From contig JAFDWK010000026.1 in assembly GCA_018268515.1 (NCBI GenBank), forward strand, positions 1 through 51,746: DNA of 51,746 bases, in the 5' to 3' direction. This document shows, piece by piece, positions 9,712 to 18,235 of the stretch. The notes beneath the pieces are model-generated. The model saw only the letters and a program-made list of their open reading frames with translations, had not been told where the DNA came from and searched no databases. The stretch is from Actinomycetota bacterium (lineage in GTDB: Bacteria; Actinomycetota; Actinomycetes; Actinomycetales; Microbacteriaceae). Numbering within the stretch: the first letter of the stretch is position 1; each line of letters opens with the position of its first letter. Made by a program: the position numbers and the translations under genes.

Positions 9712-9761
9712 GCGCAGCGGCACTCGCATCACCTGTGCCGCGCAGCGACACTCGCGTCGCC
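9712..9761. repeat. Two direct 22-bp repeats upstream of the PLP-enzyme gene
   Basis: A 22-bp sequence at 9712-9733 recurs at 9740-9761 with three mismatches. The shared core is GCGCAGCG-R-CACTCGC. The 28-bp period and position directly before the ATG at 9697 suggest a regulator-binding site, but the regulator is unknown. Confidence 0.5.
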
Positions 9762-9860
9762 TAGCATGTGTCCGTCCGGCGCTGCGGCGACCGCGACGCG
9801 GGCCGCGTCCGCAGACCCGGGCCGGGCGCCGCACCCGGCCGCCGACCGAGAGGAACCACC

Positions 9861-9926
9861 ATCATCGACGAGACCCCGAAGACCCGCGTGCTCACGACCG
9901 ACGCCCCCGCGCCCGCGCACGTGTTC
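9861..9926 (+). pseudogene. N-terminal remnant of a RidA-family gene
   Basis: The plus-strand frame reads KTRVLTTDAPAPAHVF, which matches the N-terminus of RidA (YjgF/YER057c) family enamine/imine deaminases; in intact genes a SQG motif follows directly. Here the similarity stops after 9926 and gives way to a repeat hairpin. No ATG is present at the expected place. RidA proteins deaminate the reactive intermediates made by PLP enzymes, so a former partner of the adjacent D-amino-acid enzyme is plausible. The identification rests on recall of family N-termini. Confidence 0.55.
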
Positions 9927-9934
9927 TGCGCTCC

Positions 9935-10000
9935 TCGCTCAGGGACCGGACGCGGGATCACCGCACTCCCCGGTTCCTGAGCGAGCGCAGCGAGACGAAG
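9935..10000. repeat. Inverted repeat of the GAGCGAGCGCAGCGAG intergenic type
   Basis: CTCGCTCAGGGACCGG (9935-9950) pairs with CCGGTTCCTGAGCGAG (9970-9985), 15 of 16 positions, and continues into CGCAGCGAGACGAAG. Sequences of this sort recur between genes in Microbacteriaceae genomes as far as I recall. It sits exactly where the RidA remnant loses similarity. Confidence 0.6.
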
Positions 10001-10058
10001 GACGCTCGGGGACCGAGGTGCGCACCGGAACCGGGACCGACGCGCGGACCCCGCCCGG

Positions 10059-11996
10059 TCAGAGCTCGATCTGAGAGCCCATCACGATCACCCGGTCACG
10101 GGGCAGACCGAAGTGGTCGCTCGCGTCGGTCGTGATGTGCGAGGCGGCGAGGAAGAGCCGCTTCCGCCACAGCGCCATGCCGCCGCGCCGACCCTCGCGC
10201 AGTTCGATCTTCGACAGGAAGTACGTCGCATTGTCCAGGTCGAGCCAGCCCTGGGTCTTGTGCGGCGGGATGCTGCGCAGTGCGCGGGGCAGATCCGGCT
10301 TCTCGGCGTATCCGAACCGCGCGGAGATGTACAGGATCCCGTCGGTCGGATCGCCTAGGTCGTCGACCGTGCAGCGTTGGGCCTGCGGCACTCGCGGGAT
10401 GTTCTGGATGTCGACCGACACGATGATCACCCGCGCATGGCGAACGTGGTTGTGCTCGACGTTGGCGCGCAGCGCGAGCGGCGTCGTGGTGCCGCCCGGA
10501 TTGAGGAAGATCGCCGTGCCGGGCACCCGGTCCACGAGCTTCGGGTGCGTGCGCAGGTTGCTGACGAAGTCGGTGAGGGACCCCTCCGCCTCGGTGCGGC
10601 GCGCGGTGATCAGCGCGCGCCCGCGCTGCCACGTGGTCATCACGATGAACGCGGCGAGCCCGATCGCGAGCGGCAGCCAGGCGCCGTGCACGAACTTGGT
10701 CAGGTTGACCGCGAAGAACAGCAGATCCACGGTGAGCAGCACGGCCGCGCCGATCCCGAGGATCCAGCCCGGCGTCTTCCAGCGCCGGCGGGCGAGGTAG
10801 AAGAACAGGATCGTGGTGATCGTGATGGTGCCGGTCACCGCCATCCCGTAGGCGAACGCGAGCGAGGCGGAGCTGCGGAACGCGAACACCAGCGTGATCA
10901 CCGACACCATCAGCAGCCAGTTGATCCACGGCACGTACACCTGGCCGTGCGACTCGGAGGACGTGTGCGTCACCCGCAGCCGCGGGAGGTAGCCGAGGCC
11001 CGCGGCCTGGGCCGCGACCGAGAAGGCCCCGGAGATCACCGACTGCGACGCGATCACGGTGGCGCCGGTGGCCAGGATCACCAGCGCGATCCGCCCCCAC
11101 TCGGGCGCCAGCAGGAAGAACGGCGCCGACATGTTCGCCTTGTCCTCGAGCAGCAGCGCCCCCTGGCCGAGGTAGGTGAGCGCCAGCGCCGGGAAGACGA
11201 GGAACAGCCACGCCACGGAGATCGGCTTGCGTCCGAAGTGGCCCATGTCGGCGTACAGCGCTTCGGCGCCGGTGACCGACAGCACCACCGCGGCGAGCGC
11301 GAAGAAGGCGATGTTGAAATGGCCGACCATGAAGCCGATCGCGTATGTGGGCGACAGGGCGAGCAGGATCTGCGGGTCGTGCGCGATGCCGCCGATGCCC
11401 AGCACCCCGACGACGACGAACCAGACCACCATGATCGGCCCGAACAGCCGTCCGACCACGGAGCTGCCGAACTTCTGGATCAGGAACAGGATCAGCAGGA
11501 TGGTGGCGGTGATCGGCACCACCCACTCGGCCAGATCCGGATTGATGGTCTTCAGACCCTCGACCGCGGAGAGCACCGAGATCGCCGGGGTGATCATGCT
11601 GTCGCCGAGGAACAGCGCGGCGCCCAGCACGGCGAGGCCCGACAGCAACGCGACCGTGCGCGTGCGGGCGGTCGGCGCCCAGCGGCGCAGCAGGGTCAGC
11701 AGCGCCATGATGCCGCCCTCGCCGTCGTTGTCCATCCGCATGGCGAGCAGCACGTACGTGATGGTGACGATGAGGATCACCGACCACACGATCAGGGAGA
11801 CCACGCCGTACAGGTTCTCGGTGGTCAGCGGCACCGGATGCGGATCGCCCGGGTCGAACACGGTCTGCAGCGTGTAGATCGGGCTCGTGCCGATGTCGCC
11901 GAAGACGACTCCGAGGGCGCCGATGATGAGGGCGAGGCGGAGCGGACTCCTGCCTGCGGTCGACGCCTGATGGTCGATGACGGCCTTGCTGCTCAC
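10059..11996 (-). CDS. kup: Kup-type potassium uptake permease
   Basis: A 645-residue potassium-proton symporter of the Kup/HAK/KT family, at the expected length. The N-terminal signature GALGVVFGDIGTSPIYTLQ is clear. Twelve hydrophobic segments span about residues 20-440, and a cytoplasmic C-terminal domain of about 200 residues follows. It imports K+ at low pH or low external K+. The ATG at 11996 is preceded on the minus strand by AGGGGAAGCCTAG-like leader sequence without a strong ribosome binding site; the next ATG lies well inside the protein. It is separated from the protease gene upstream by a hairpin terminator and seems to be transcribed alone. Confidence 0.96.
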   Translation of the reverse strand: MSSKAVIDHQASTAGRSPLRLALIIGALGVVFGDIGTSPIYTLQTVFDPGDPHPVPLTTENLYGVVSLIVWSVILIVTITYVLLAMRMDNDGEGGIMALLTLLRRWAPTARTRTVALLSGLAVLGAALFLGDSMITPAISVLSAVEGLKTINPDLAEWVVPITATILLILFLIQKFGSSVVGRLFGPIMVVWFVVVGVLGIGGIAHDPQILLALSPTYAIGFMVGHFNIAFFALAAVVLSVTGAEALYADMGHFGRKPISVAWLFLVFPALALTYLGQGALLLEDKANMSAPFFLLAPEWGRIALVILATGATVIASQSVISGAFSVAAQAAGLGYLPRLRVTHTSSESHGQVYVPWINWLLMVSVITLVFAFRSSASLAFAYGMAVTGTITITTILFFYLARRRWKTPGWILGIGAAVLLTVDLLFFAVNLTKFVHGAWLPLAIGLAAFIVMTTWQRGRALITARRTEAEGSLTDFVSNLRTHPKLVDRVPGTAIFLNPGGTTTPLALRANVEHNHVRHARVIIVSVDIQNIPRVPQAQRCTVDDLGDPTDGILYISARFGYAEKPDLPRALRSIPPHKTQGWLDLDNATYFLSKIELREGRRGGMALWRKRLFLAASHITTDASDHFGLPRDRVIVMGSQIEL

Positions 11997-12116
11997 AGGG
12001 GAAGCCTAGGGCCCGATTCGGGCGCGGCCAGGCGCCCCTCACGGAATCCTCACGGGGCGTGTCGGAGCGGTCCTCACCGGATCCTCACGCCCGCCGCGCC
12101 ACGGCGCCGTGCACGC

Positions 12117-12154
12117 CGCAGCGCCGGCCCTGCGGGTGCGGGACCGGCGCTGCG
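12117..12154 (-). terminator. Terminator-like hairpin after the M6 protease gene
   Basis: CGCAGCGCCGG (12117-12127) and its complement (12144-12154) form an 11-bp GC-rich stem with a 16-base loop just past the stop codon of the minus-strand protease gene. There is no U-tract. Confidence 0.6.
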
Positions 12155-12162
12155 GGTTCGGG

Positions 12163-15030
12163 TCAGCCCTTGCGGGGCGCGGTCACCGAGATGAGTGCCG
12201 CGGTGTTGCCCTGCATCGACTTCTTCACCGAGATCACGGTGCCGTAGCCCACGCCGGCGTCGGCGGGGTTGCCGGTGCCGAGGGTGGTGAACCCGAGGTC
12301 CGCGCCGTACCAGTCGGTCGCCGGGGTGCCGTCGGGGTTGACCACGCGCGTGGTGTACGGCGCGCCGCCCACCGAGGGCACGACCACCGAGGAGTCGCGC
12401 ATGCGGTTGAACAGCTGTCCGCCGCGCACCTCCAGGCCGGCCACCCAGCCCTTGTCGTCGGTGAAGGTGCTCACCGCGGGCAGCGCCGGGATGTCGGTGC
12501 ACGCCTCGGTGTAGTCCGCGTCCACCAGGCAGTCCTTGAACGGGTACGTGGCCTGCAGGCCGAAGGCCGCGTTCGACGACTGCGCACGGCTGGGCAGGTT
12601 CTTCAGCGTCGACGGATCCAGATCCGCCTCCGCACCCGTGCGGCGCAGCGGGTCGAAGTGGCTGTCCACGAGCAGCAGGCCGCCCTTGGCGCCGTAGCTC
12701 GGCAGGCTGGTCAGGTTCGTGGTGACCTGGTTCGAGTTGCCGTAGGTGGTGTCGCGGTACCAGACCAGCGCGCCGGGCGCGTTGTACGGGACCTTCTCGA
12801 CCTTCCAGGCGTCGTCGCTGTACACCGTGGTGTAGCCGTACTTCAGGCCGTTGTCGAAGCCGTCGAAGTTGCGCCACTCGACCAGGTAGTACTGCGCCTT
12901 GATCTGAGTGCCGCTGTCGCGGGTCCAGCCGGCACCGGTGGTGTCGGTGAAGGTGGAGTCGGTCGCGGTCCAGCCGTTGTCGCCGGACTCGACGTCATCC
13001 GTCCAGACGTCGGCGCCGCCGGCGGTCAGGGCGAAGTCGTCGGAGAACCAGCCGCGCTCCTCGAACGCCGCATCGGTGGCCTGGCGCAGGCGCACCTGGA
13101 TGTTCTGCCCCGCATAGGCCGACAGGTCGATGTGGTCATGACGCCAGCCGCCCGAGGACCCGGTGAGGCCGTACCTGAGCCCGCCGTAGTCCTTCATGCG
13201 GCCGTTCGGGTCGCTGTAGCCGTCATCCGTGGAGACCAGCGCACCGGACTCGTCGTAGACCTTCTGCGGGCTCCAGGTGGATCCGCCGTCGGTCGAGACC
13301 TCGATGAAGCCCATGTCCCAGTCCTTCTCGATGACGTAGTTGTTCCACATCGAGAAGGTCGCACCGGCCGGCACTGCGTCGATCGAACGGGTCAGTCGCG
13401 CGTCGGCCCAGTTCTGATCGGCGTTCGAGTACCACATCTCGGATCCGCTGTGCGGCTCGGCGAGGGTGATCACCTTGTCCGGCAGGTTGACCTTGATGCC
13501 GTCCTTGGTGCCCTTCGCCGGCCGCGAGGTCTGGCCGACCTTGACCGTCTTGGTGCCGTCGCCCGGATTGATCACCTCGGGCTCCGCCCAGCCGAGCACC
13601 CACTTGTCCCAGATGCCCATGTGGGTCGGCTGGGACTGGAAGATCGGCCCGGAGTGCGAGCCGGAGCTCATCAGATCCCAGAAGTCGATGTCGGAGTTGC
13701 CCGCGTTCGACGTGTCGTACAGGTCCGGAAGCCCGAGGTCGTGACCGTACTCGTGCGCGAACACGCCGACGCCGGAGTTCTCCGGCTGCACGATGTAGTT
13801 CTGGATCTTGAAGTCGGTGCCGGGGATCGCGGCGCCGCCCGCCACGTCGGAGGAGTGCGCCCAGATCGCGTAGGTGCCCTCCTTGCCGCCGCCGCCGGAC
13901 TTGTCCTCGCCTGCGTGCACCAGCACGACGTGGTCGATGATGCCGTCGGGCTCGTTGACGTTGCCGTCGCCGTCGCGATCTCCCTGATCCTCGATGTCGT
14001 AGTCGGCCCACGGGAAGTCGGGATTCTGCGCCGCGAGCGCCGCCACGGCGTCGATGGGCAGCTGCCCCGGGCCGAGCGGGTTGTCGGGGTGCCCCTGCAT
14101 GTCCTGCATGGGACCGGCCTCGTACTGGCCGGTCTCCGGGTTGATGTGGCAGACGGTGGCGCCGTAATAGGCCTCCGAGTGCGGCACGGTGACCCATGCG
14201 GTGGCCTCGCCGGTGAGCGAGTACGCCCCGCGGGACATCTCCTCGTACATGTTCTTCATGGTGTTGCCGGAGATGTCGAACCCGGGCTTGCCATCCGGGC
14301 CCGTCAGGTCCGTGCGCACGCGCTCGGTGACGCCCTTCGTGGAGAACAGCATCTTGTTGTAGAAGTCGCTCGAGAAGTCGGGCACCCACATCGTGTTGTT
14401 GTCCTTGTGGGCGGCGGTGGCCGGATCCGGGATCTCGTTGTGCCGGGTCGGGCCCTGCACGTCGCCCGGCTTGCAGTCCGTCGCGCCGAACCCGGTCGGC
14501 ACCTGCAGGTTCGAGAAGTCGTCGGTGCCGTCGAACTCGACCAGGATCGTGAGGAGCTTGGCCTGCTGCGTCGTCTTCGACTTCTTCAGGTTCTTCGGGC
14601 TCGTGCCGGTCTTCACCGCCTGCGCCTCGGTCTTGGCCAGCTGCTTCGCGGCCACGGGATTGCCCTGCGCGTGCTTCTGGTCGTTCTTCTTCGCCCGCTC
14701 GAAGGCCGCGGCGCCGACCGTCTGGCGGGTGCTGGTGCTGCCGTCGGCGGCGACGACGGCCTCGTCGTCGGATGCGTCGGTGAACGCCTCGGCGCGGGGC
14801 GCGACGTAGTTGATGTAGTGATCGCCGGCGCCGCCGTCTGCGGCCGACCCAGCGGATCGGGTGCCCGCCGATGCCGTCGCGGTCGGCGGCGGGGTGCTGG
14901 ACGATGGGGGGCTCGCCGGTGCGGCGACGGCGGGTATCGCCCCGAAGGTCGCCATCCCGGCCGCCGCGATCACGAACGCGGACGTCGTCGCCGCGACACG
15001 TCGTCGTGTGCGGGCGCTCTTCTCTGACAT
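12163..15030 (-). CDS. Secreted M6 (immune inhibitor A) metalloprotease
   Basis: A 955-residue secreted zinc protease of peptidase family M6, related to Bacillus immune inhibitor A and Vibrio PrtV. A Sec signal peptide occupies about the first 40 residues (cluster of Arg, hydrophobic core, cleavage near AVAAP). A low-complexity Ser/Pro/Thr linker and a propeptide-like region with a KKSKTT basic stretch follow. The catalytic site is HEYGHDLGLPD with H426, E427, H430 and D436 as the zinc/catalytic set. After this come the MAM/carbohydrate-binding-like beta regions usual in the family. The enzyme should degrade extracellular proteins or host defence peptides. The ATG at 15030 has GGAGGGAGAAG upstream. 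No dedicated secretion or regulator gene is adjacent. Confidence 0.93.
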   Translation of the reverse strand: MSEKSARTRRRVAATTSAFVIAAAGMATFGAIPAVAAPASPPSSSTPPPTATASAGTRSAGSAADGGAGDHYINYVAPRAEAFTDASDDEAVVAADGSTSTRQTVGAAAFERAKKNDQKHAQGNPVAAKQLAKTEAQAVKTGTSPKNLKKSKTTQQAKLLTILVEFDGTDDFSNLQVPTGFGATDCKPGDVQGPTRHNEIPDPATAAHKDNNTMWVPDFSSDFYNKMLFSTKGVTERVRTDLTGPDGKPGFDISGNTMKNMYEEMSRGAYSLTGEATAWVTVPHSEAYYGATVCHINPETGQYEAGPMQDMQGHPDNPLGPGQLPIDAVAALAAQNPDFPWADYDIEDQGDRDGDGNVNEPDGIIDHVVLVHAGEDKSGGGGKEGTYAIWAHSSDVAGGAAIPGTDFKIQNYIVQPENSGVGVFAHEYGHDLGLPDLYDTSNAGNSDIDFWDLMSSGSHSGPIFQSQPTHMGIWDKWVLGWAEPEVINPGDGTKTVKVGQTSRPAKGTKDGIKVNLPDKVITLAEPHSGSEMWYSNADQNWADARLTRSIDAVPAGATFSMWNNYVIEKDWDMGFIEVSTDGGSTWSPQKVYDESGALVSTDDGYSDPNGRMKDYGGLRYGLTGSSGGWRHDHIDLSAYAGQNIQVRLRQATDAAFEERGWFSDDFALTAGGADVWTDDVESGDNGWTATDSTFTDTTGAGWTRDSGTQIKAQYYLVEWRNFDGFDNGLKYGYTTVYSDDAWKVEKVPYNAPGALVWYRDTTYGNSNQVTTNLTSLPSYGAKGGLLLVDSHFDPLRRTGAEADLDPSTLKNLPSRAQSSNAAFGLQATYPFKDCLVDADYTEACTDIPALPAVSTFTDDKGWVAGLEVRGGQLFNRMRDSSVVVPSVGGAPYTTRVVNPDGTPATDWYGADLGFTTLGTGNPADAGVGYGTVISVKKSMQGNTAALISVTAPRKG

Positions 15031-15390
15031 TGCTTCTCCCTCCAGGCATCGCCGCGAGGGTTCCCGCGACGGTGCGGATGTCGTGCGCCGGTCAGGCGCA
15101 CAAGAAACAGGATTACCGTGAAAGTCCTATGCACGGGAAGAGAATCGCCTGAAAAGAGGAAGGTCTCCCGGGAGCGCCGCAGACGGCGGATCCCTCGGAT
15201 CCCTCGGGAGCGCGGACGCGCGGATCCCCCCGGAGCGCGGGGACCCGGAGGCCTGCAGCACGCCGGCGGGTGCAGGCCTGCCGACCGCCGAGAAGAGAGC
15301 TCCCGCCTCGGCTCTGGAGCGCCGAAGAGCGCCATCCGGAGGTGATCCGGATGGCGCCTTTGCGGACGAGCGGGATGCTCGAAGTGCGGA
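15031..15390. other. Intergenic region with protease leader and terminator
   Basis: This 360-base gap holds the protease leader near 15040, a possible promoter region around 15100-15130 (an AT-richer patch), a CG-rich direct repeat zone (GGATCCCTC units near 15190) and the perfect hairpin at 15329-15357. No gene is supported. Confidence 0.5.
15329..15357. terminator. Perfect 12-bp stem, bidirectional terminator candidate
   Basis: GCGCCATCCGGA and its exact complement are separated by GGTGA. The minus-strand operon that ends at 15391 lies 34 bases away. Read on the plus strand it is followed by CTTTG. Confidence 0.75.
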
Positions 15391-15531
15391 TCAGGCCTTG
15401 TTGCAGACGTCCTGCAGCTTCTCGGCCTGGTCGGTGAGCGTGGTGCTGGCGGCCTGCGCCTTGTCCGAGAGCGCCGTGAGCTTCTCCTGCGCCTGGGTGA
15501 GCTTCTCCTGCGCCTGGGTGAGCTTGTCCAT
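15391..15531 (-). CDS. Small coiled-coil protein with an internal repeat
   Basis: A 46-residue frame made almost wholly of heptad-like helix: two exact LTQAQEK repeats, then ALSDKAQAASTTLTDQAEKL and a C-terminal DVCNKA. The 21-bp repeat in the DNA (15476-15496 and 15497-15517) encodes the duplicated heptads. The only in-frame ATG before the similarity ends is at 15531. It lies 76 bases after trpF on the same strand, just before the strong terminator, so it may be the last gene of that operon. The function is unknown, and it could be a fragment of a longer coiled-coil protein. Confidence 0.4.
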   Translation of the reverse strand: MDKLTQAQEKLTQAQEKLTALSDKAQAASTTLTDQAEKLQDVCNKA

Positions 15532-15607
15532 CGCGGCGTCGAGGTCGCTGGGTTCGGGCCGCTCCCGCGGATCCGGAGGGATCGTGACCGCACCGAGATC
15601 TCGTGGA

Positions 15608-16219
15608 TCAGGCCGCCGAACGCGCCGCCGCGACGAACGCCCGGATGAGGCCGGGATCCTTGACGCCGCGCGACGACTCCACGCCGCTGGACACGTCCAC
15701 GCCCCAGGGGCGCAGCCCGGCCACGGCCAAGGCGACGTTGTCCGGCGTGAGGCCTCCGGCCAGCATCCAGGGCCCGTCGATCGTCCGGTCGGCGAGCACG
15801 GAGGCGTCCCAGCGCTCGCCCGCCCCGGGGGTCGGGGCATCCAGCAGCAGCGTCTCCTCGCCTCGTTCGCCGACGCGGTACGGGAAGTCCACGTCGGCGA
15901 AGGAGGTCGCCCGCCAGATGCGGGGGGTGATGTCCGCGGCCCGGGCGAAGTCCGCGGCACCGTATCCGGATCCGTGAAGCTGCAGGATGTCGATCCCCGC
16001 GGTGCGCGCGATGCCGGCGGCCTCGTGCGCAGCCGTCTCGTCCACGACGAGGACGGTGTCCGCCGCCGCGCCCACGTAGCCCGCGAGCTCCGCGGCCACG
16101 GCCGGCGAGACGCGGCGGGCGCTGCGCGCGCTGAGCACCAGCCCGATCGCGTCGGCGCCTGCATCCAGCGCGGCTCGGACGGTCTCGAGCGTCGACAGCC
16201 CGCAGATCTTCACGTACAT
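15608..16219 (-). CDS. trpF: Phosphoribosylanthranilate isomerase
   Basis: A 203-residue (beta/alpha)8 barrel that isomerises phosphoribosylanthranilate in tryptophan synthesis. The opening YVKICGLSTLE contains the catalytic Cys region. D126-type acid is expected in VDFPYR...LLLDAPTPG, and the phosphate-binding end GLTPDNVA...GVDVSSGVESSRGVKD is intact. The ATG at 16219 gives the usual length. It starts five bases after psuG, far from any other trp gene in the window. Actinobacteria often use PriA for this step, so a separate TrpF here is notable. Confidence 0.93.
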   Translation of the reverse strand: MYVKICGLSTLETVRAALDAGADAIGLVLSARSARRVSPAVAAELAGYVGAAADTVLVVDETAAHEAAGIARTAGIDILQLHGSGYGAADFARAADITPRIWRATSFADVDFPYRVGERGEETLLLDAPTPGAGERWDASVLADRTIDGPWMLAGGLTPDNVALAVAGLRPWGVDVSSGVESSRGVKDPGLIRAFVAAARSAA

Positions 16220-16224
16220 GCGGG

Positions 16225-17133
16225 TCAGCGGTTGCTGAGGGAGCGTGCGATCCCCGCGCCCAGTGCCACGTTGTTGCGGTACACCTCGATGTTGACCTCG
16301 AGGCTCTCGCCCTGGGTCGCCTTCTGGATGTAGTCGAGGAGGAAGGGCGTGGTGTCGTGACCGATGATGTTCGCCTCCGCCGCCGCGGCGTTCGCCTCGA
16401 CGAGCACCTTCTCCAGGGTCTCCGGCGGGAGCTGCTTGTCGGCGGGGATGGGGTTGGCCACCAGCACGGTCGCGCTGAGCTTCAGCGCATCCCGGCTCGC
16501 GACGATGTCCGCGATCTCGTCGGTGCTGTCGACGGAGTACTCGATGTCGTGGCCGGAGTCGGTGATGTAGAAGCCCGGGTAGTCGGTCGTCTTCCACCCC
16601 ACGACCGGGACGTTGAGCGTCTCGAGACGCTCGAGGGTCAGCCCGATGTCGAGGATCGACTTGACACCGGCGCTGACGACGACGATCGGCAGGCTCGCCA
16701 GGGCGCCGAGGTCGGCCGACTCGTCGAAGGTCTCCGCGGCCCCCTGGTGCACGCCGCCGAGGCCGCCCGTGGAGAAGACCCGGATGCCGGCCGCGTGCGC
16801 AGCGAAGGCCGTGGCGGCGACCGTGGTGCCCGCATTGAGCTTCTTCGCCGCGGCGATCGGCAGGTCGCGGATCGACGCCTTGACCACGGTGTCGTCGTTG
16901 GAGAGGGCCTCGATCTCGGCGGTGGAGAGGCCGACGACCAGCTGCCCGCCGATGACGCCGATCGTGGCCGGGACCACGCCGGCGGCGCGCAGCTGCGCCT
17001 CGGACTCCGTGGCGACCTGCAGGTTGCGCGGGCGCGGAAGACCGTGCGTGAAGATCGTGGACTCGAGGGCGAGGACGGGCTTGCCCGCGGCGACGGCTTC
17101 CTGGACCTCGTCCGAGATGCGAATGGCGTTCAT
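16225..17133 (-). CDS. psuG: Pseudouridine-5'-phosphate glycosidase
   Basis: A 302-residue enzyme that reversibly splits pseudouridine 5'-phosphate into uracil and ribose 5-phosphate. The family hallmarks are all visible: LALESTIFTHGLPRP, TIGVIGGQLVVGLS, KASIRDLP, GIRVFSTGGLGGVHQG, VVSAGVKSILDIG, and the metal site region around NIIGHDTTPFLL. It follows a PfkB-family kinase after 116 bases and precedes trpF by five bases. The kinase would make the substrate by phosphorylating pseudouridine. The start ATG at 17133 has AGGAGA eight bases upstream. Confidence 0.95.
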   Translation of the reverse strand: MNAIRISDEVQEAVAAGKPVLALESTIFTHGLPRPRNLQVATESEAQLRAAGVVPATIGVIGGQLVVGLSTAEIEALSNDDTVVKASIRDLPIAAAKKLNAGTTVAATAFAAHAAGIRVFSTGGLGGVHQGAAETFDESADLGALASLPIVVVSAGVKSILDIGLTLERLETLNVPVVGWKTTDYPGFYITDSGHDIEYSVDSTDEIADIVASRDALKLSATVLVANPIPADKQLPPETLEKVLVEANAAAAEANIIGHDTTPFLLDYIQKATQGESLEVNIEVYRNNVALGAGIARSLSNR

Positions 17134-17249
17134 GGGTCTCCTGCTTTCGTGGGGTTCGGGCCGGCTCCGGGGAGCACGTTCTCGTCTCAGTGTCGGATCC
17201 GAGAATCCTTCACCACAACGGGCAAATCTGTCTTATTGATTGTCTTTAT

Positions 17250-18143
17250 CTATTTCTTGGGCGGGAGCGGGATCGGCGAGGTCGCCCCCGGGGAGCCGAG
17301 CACCGCCTGTGCGGCACGATGACCGCCCTCGCAGGACATCCGGAGGTCGGCGGTGCGCAGGAACGCGGAGAGGAACCCGGCGGCGAAGGCATCGCCGGCG
17401 CCTGTCGAGTCCAGGATCTCGCTCACCGGAGGCACGGGCACGACCAGCGGCTCCTGGCCGCGTGCGAGCACGCGCGTCGGAAGCGGTCCGGACTTGAGCA
17501 CGTAGGTCGTCGACGGATTGCGGCGCAGGATCCGGCGCTCGGCCGCCGGGTCGCCGAAGCCCATGAGCCGCGCCTCGTCCTCGTTGGCGATGACGAAGTC
17601 GGGCGCGATGCGCTCGAGCTGATCGAGGAAGCCGCGGAGCCCGAAGTTCTCGATGACATGCGTCGACGAGGCGTCGACCGAGATCAGGCCGCCGCGGGCG
17701 CGGACCACCGCGATCATCTGCTCGACGCTCTCGCGCACGGGGGAACCGTCGAAGGAGTAGGCCGGGACGTGGAGCAGGTCGACGTCGTCGAGCCACTCCG
17801 GTGAGACGGGCTCGAGCAGCGTCGCCGCGGCCCGGTTCGGCAGCATGGTGCGCTCGCCGTCGGGTTCGATCAGGATGACGATCGTGCCGGTGCTGCCGCG
17901 CTGCTGCACGCAGACATCGACGCCGAAGTCCTCCAGATCCTGGGCGAGATACTCGCCGGCGGCGTCGTCACCGACGCATCCGATGAAGCGCGTGGCGTGC
18001 AGAGGGGCGGCGAAGGCTGCGACGTTCGCCGCGGAACCGCCGCGCGTGCGATAGATCCGGGCCTCGTTGTCGGTCCCTCTCCTGAGGGGCCCCGCCGGCC
18101 ACACGATGATGTCCTCGACCAGGTCGCCTACGACTGCCAGCAT
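17250..18143 (-). CDS. psuK: PfkB-family sugar/nucleoside kinase, probable pseudouridine kinase
   Basis: A 297-residue ribokinase-like kinase. The substrate-binding GGSAANVAAF is near residue 34, and the C-terminal signature DSTGAGDAFAAGF includes the catalytic base D251. Its position ahead of psuG suggests that it phosphorylates pseudouridine, though ribokinase or another nucleoside kinase activity is possible. The ATG at 18143 gives a normal N-terminus (MLAVVGDLVEDI); the in-frame ATG at 18206 would add an unrelated extension. It is transcribed away from the LysR gene, from which it is separated by 92 bases. Confidence 0.8.
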   Translation of the reverse strand: MLAVVGDLVEDIIVWPAGPLRRGTDNEARIYRTRGGSAANVAAFAAPLHATRFIGCVGDDAAGEYLAQDLEDFGVDVCVQQRGSTGTIVILIEPDGERTMLPNRAAATLLEPVSPEWLDDVDLLHVPAYSFDGSPVRESVEQMIAVVRARGGLISVDASSTHVIENFGLRGFLDQLERIAPDFVIANEDEARLMGFGDPAAERRILRRNPSTTYVLKSGPLPTRVLARGQEPLVVPVPPVSEILDSTGAGDAFAAGFLSAFLRTADLRMSCEGGHRAAQAVLGSPGATSPIPLPPKK

Positions 18144-18235
18144 CTTCGCCCCACTCCACTCTCGATCCCTCCACGCTAGAGGACGCAACCCATGCGACCA
18201 ATGCACAAATCATGCTCGATTGATAGGCTTCATCT
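18144..18235. promoter_or_regulatory. Divergent promoter region between psuK and the LysR gene
   Basis: A 92-base AT-rich gap between divergent genes. An imperfect dyad (ATCA...TGAT, 18208-18223) and the word GATTGATAG lie just before the LysR start. GATTGAT is shared with the region before the MFS gene (GATTGATCG, minus strand near 20378), so both may bind the same LysR protein. Confidence 0.45.

Noticed and set aside
7034-10135. Very long plus-strand open frame (over 1000 codons)
   Set aside because: It is the shadow of the LacI and PLP-enzyme genes on the other strand; its translation is Arg/Asp/His-rich with no domain.
12109-15027. 972-codon plus-strand frame opposite the M6 protease
   Set aside because: The minus strand gives a signal peptide and the HExxH protease; the plus frame has the Val/Arg/Gly-rich look of antisense in high-GC DNA.
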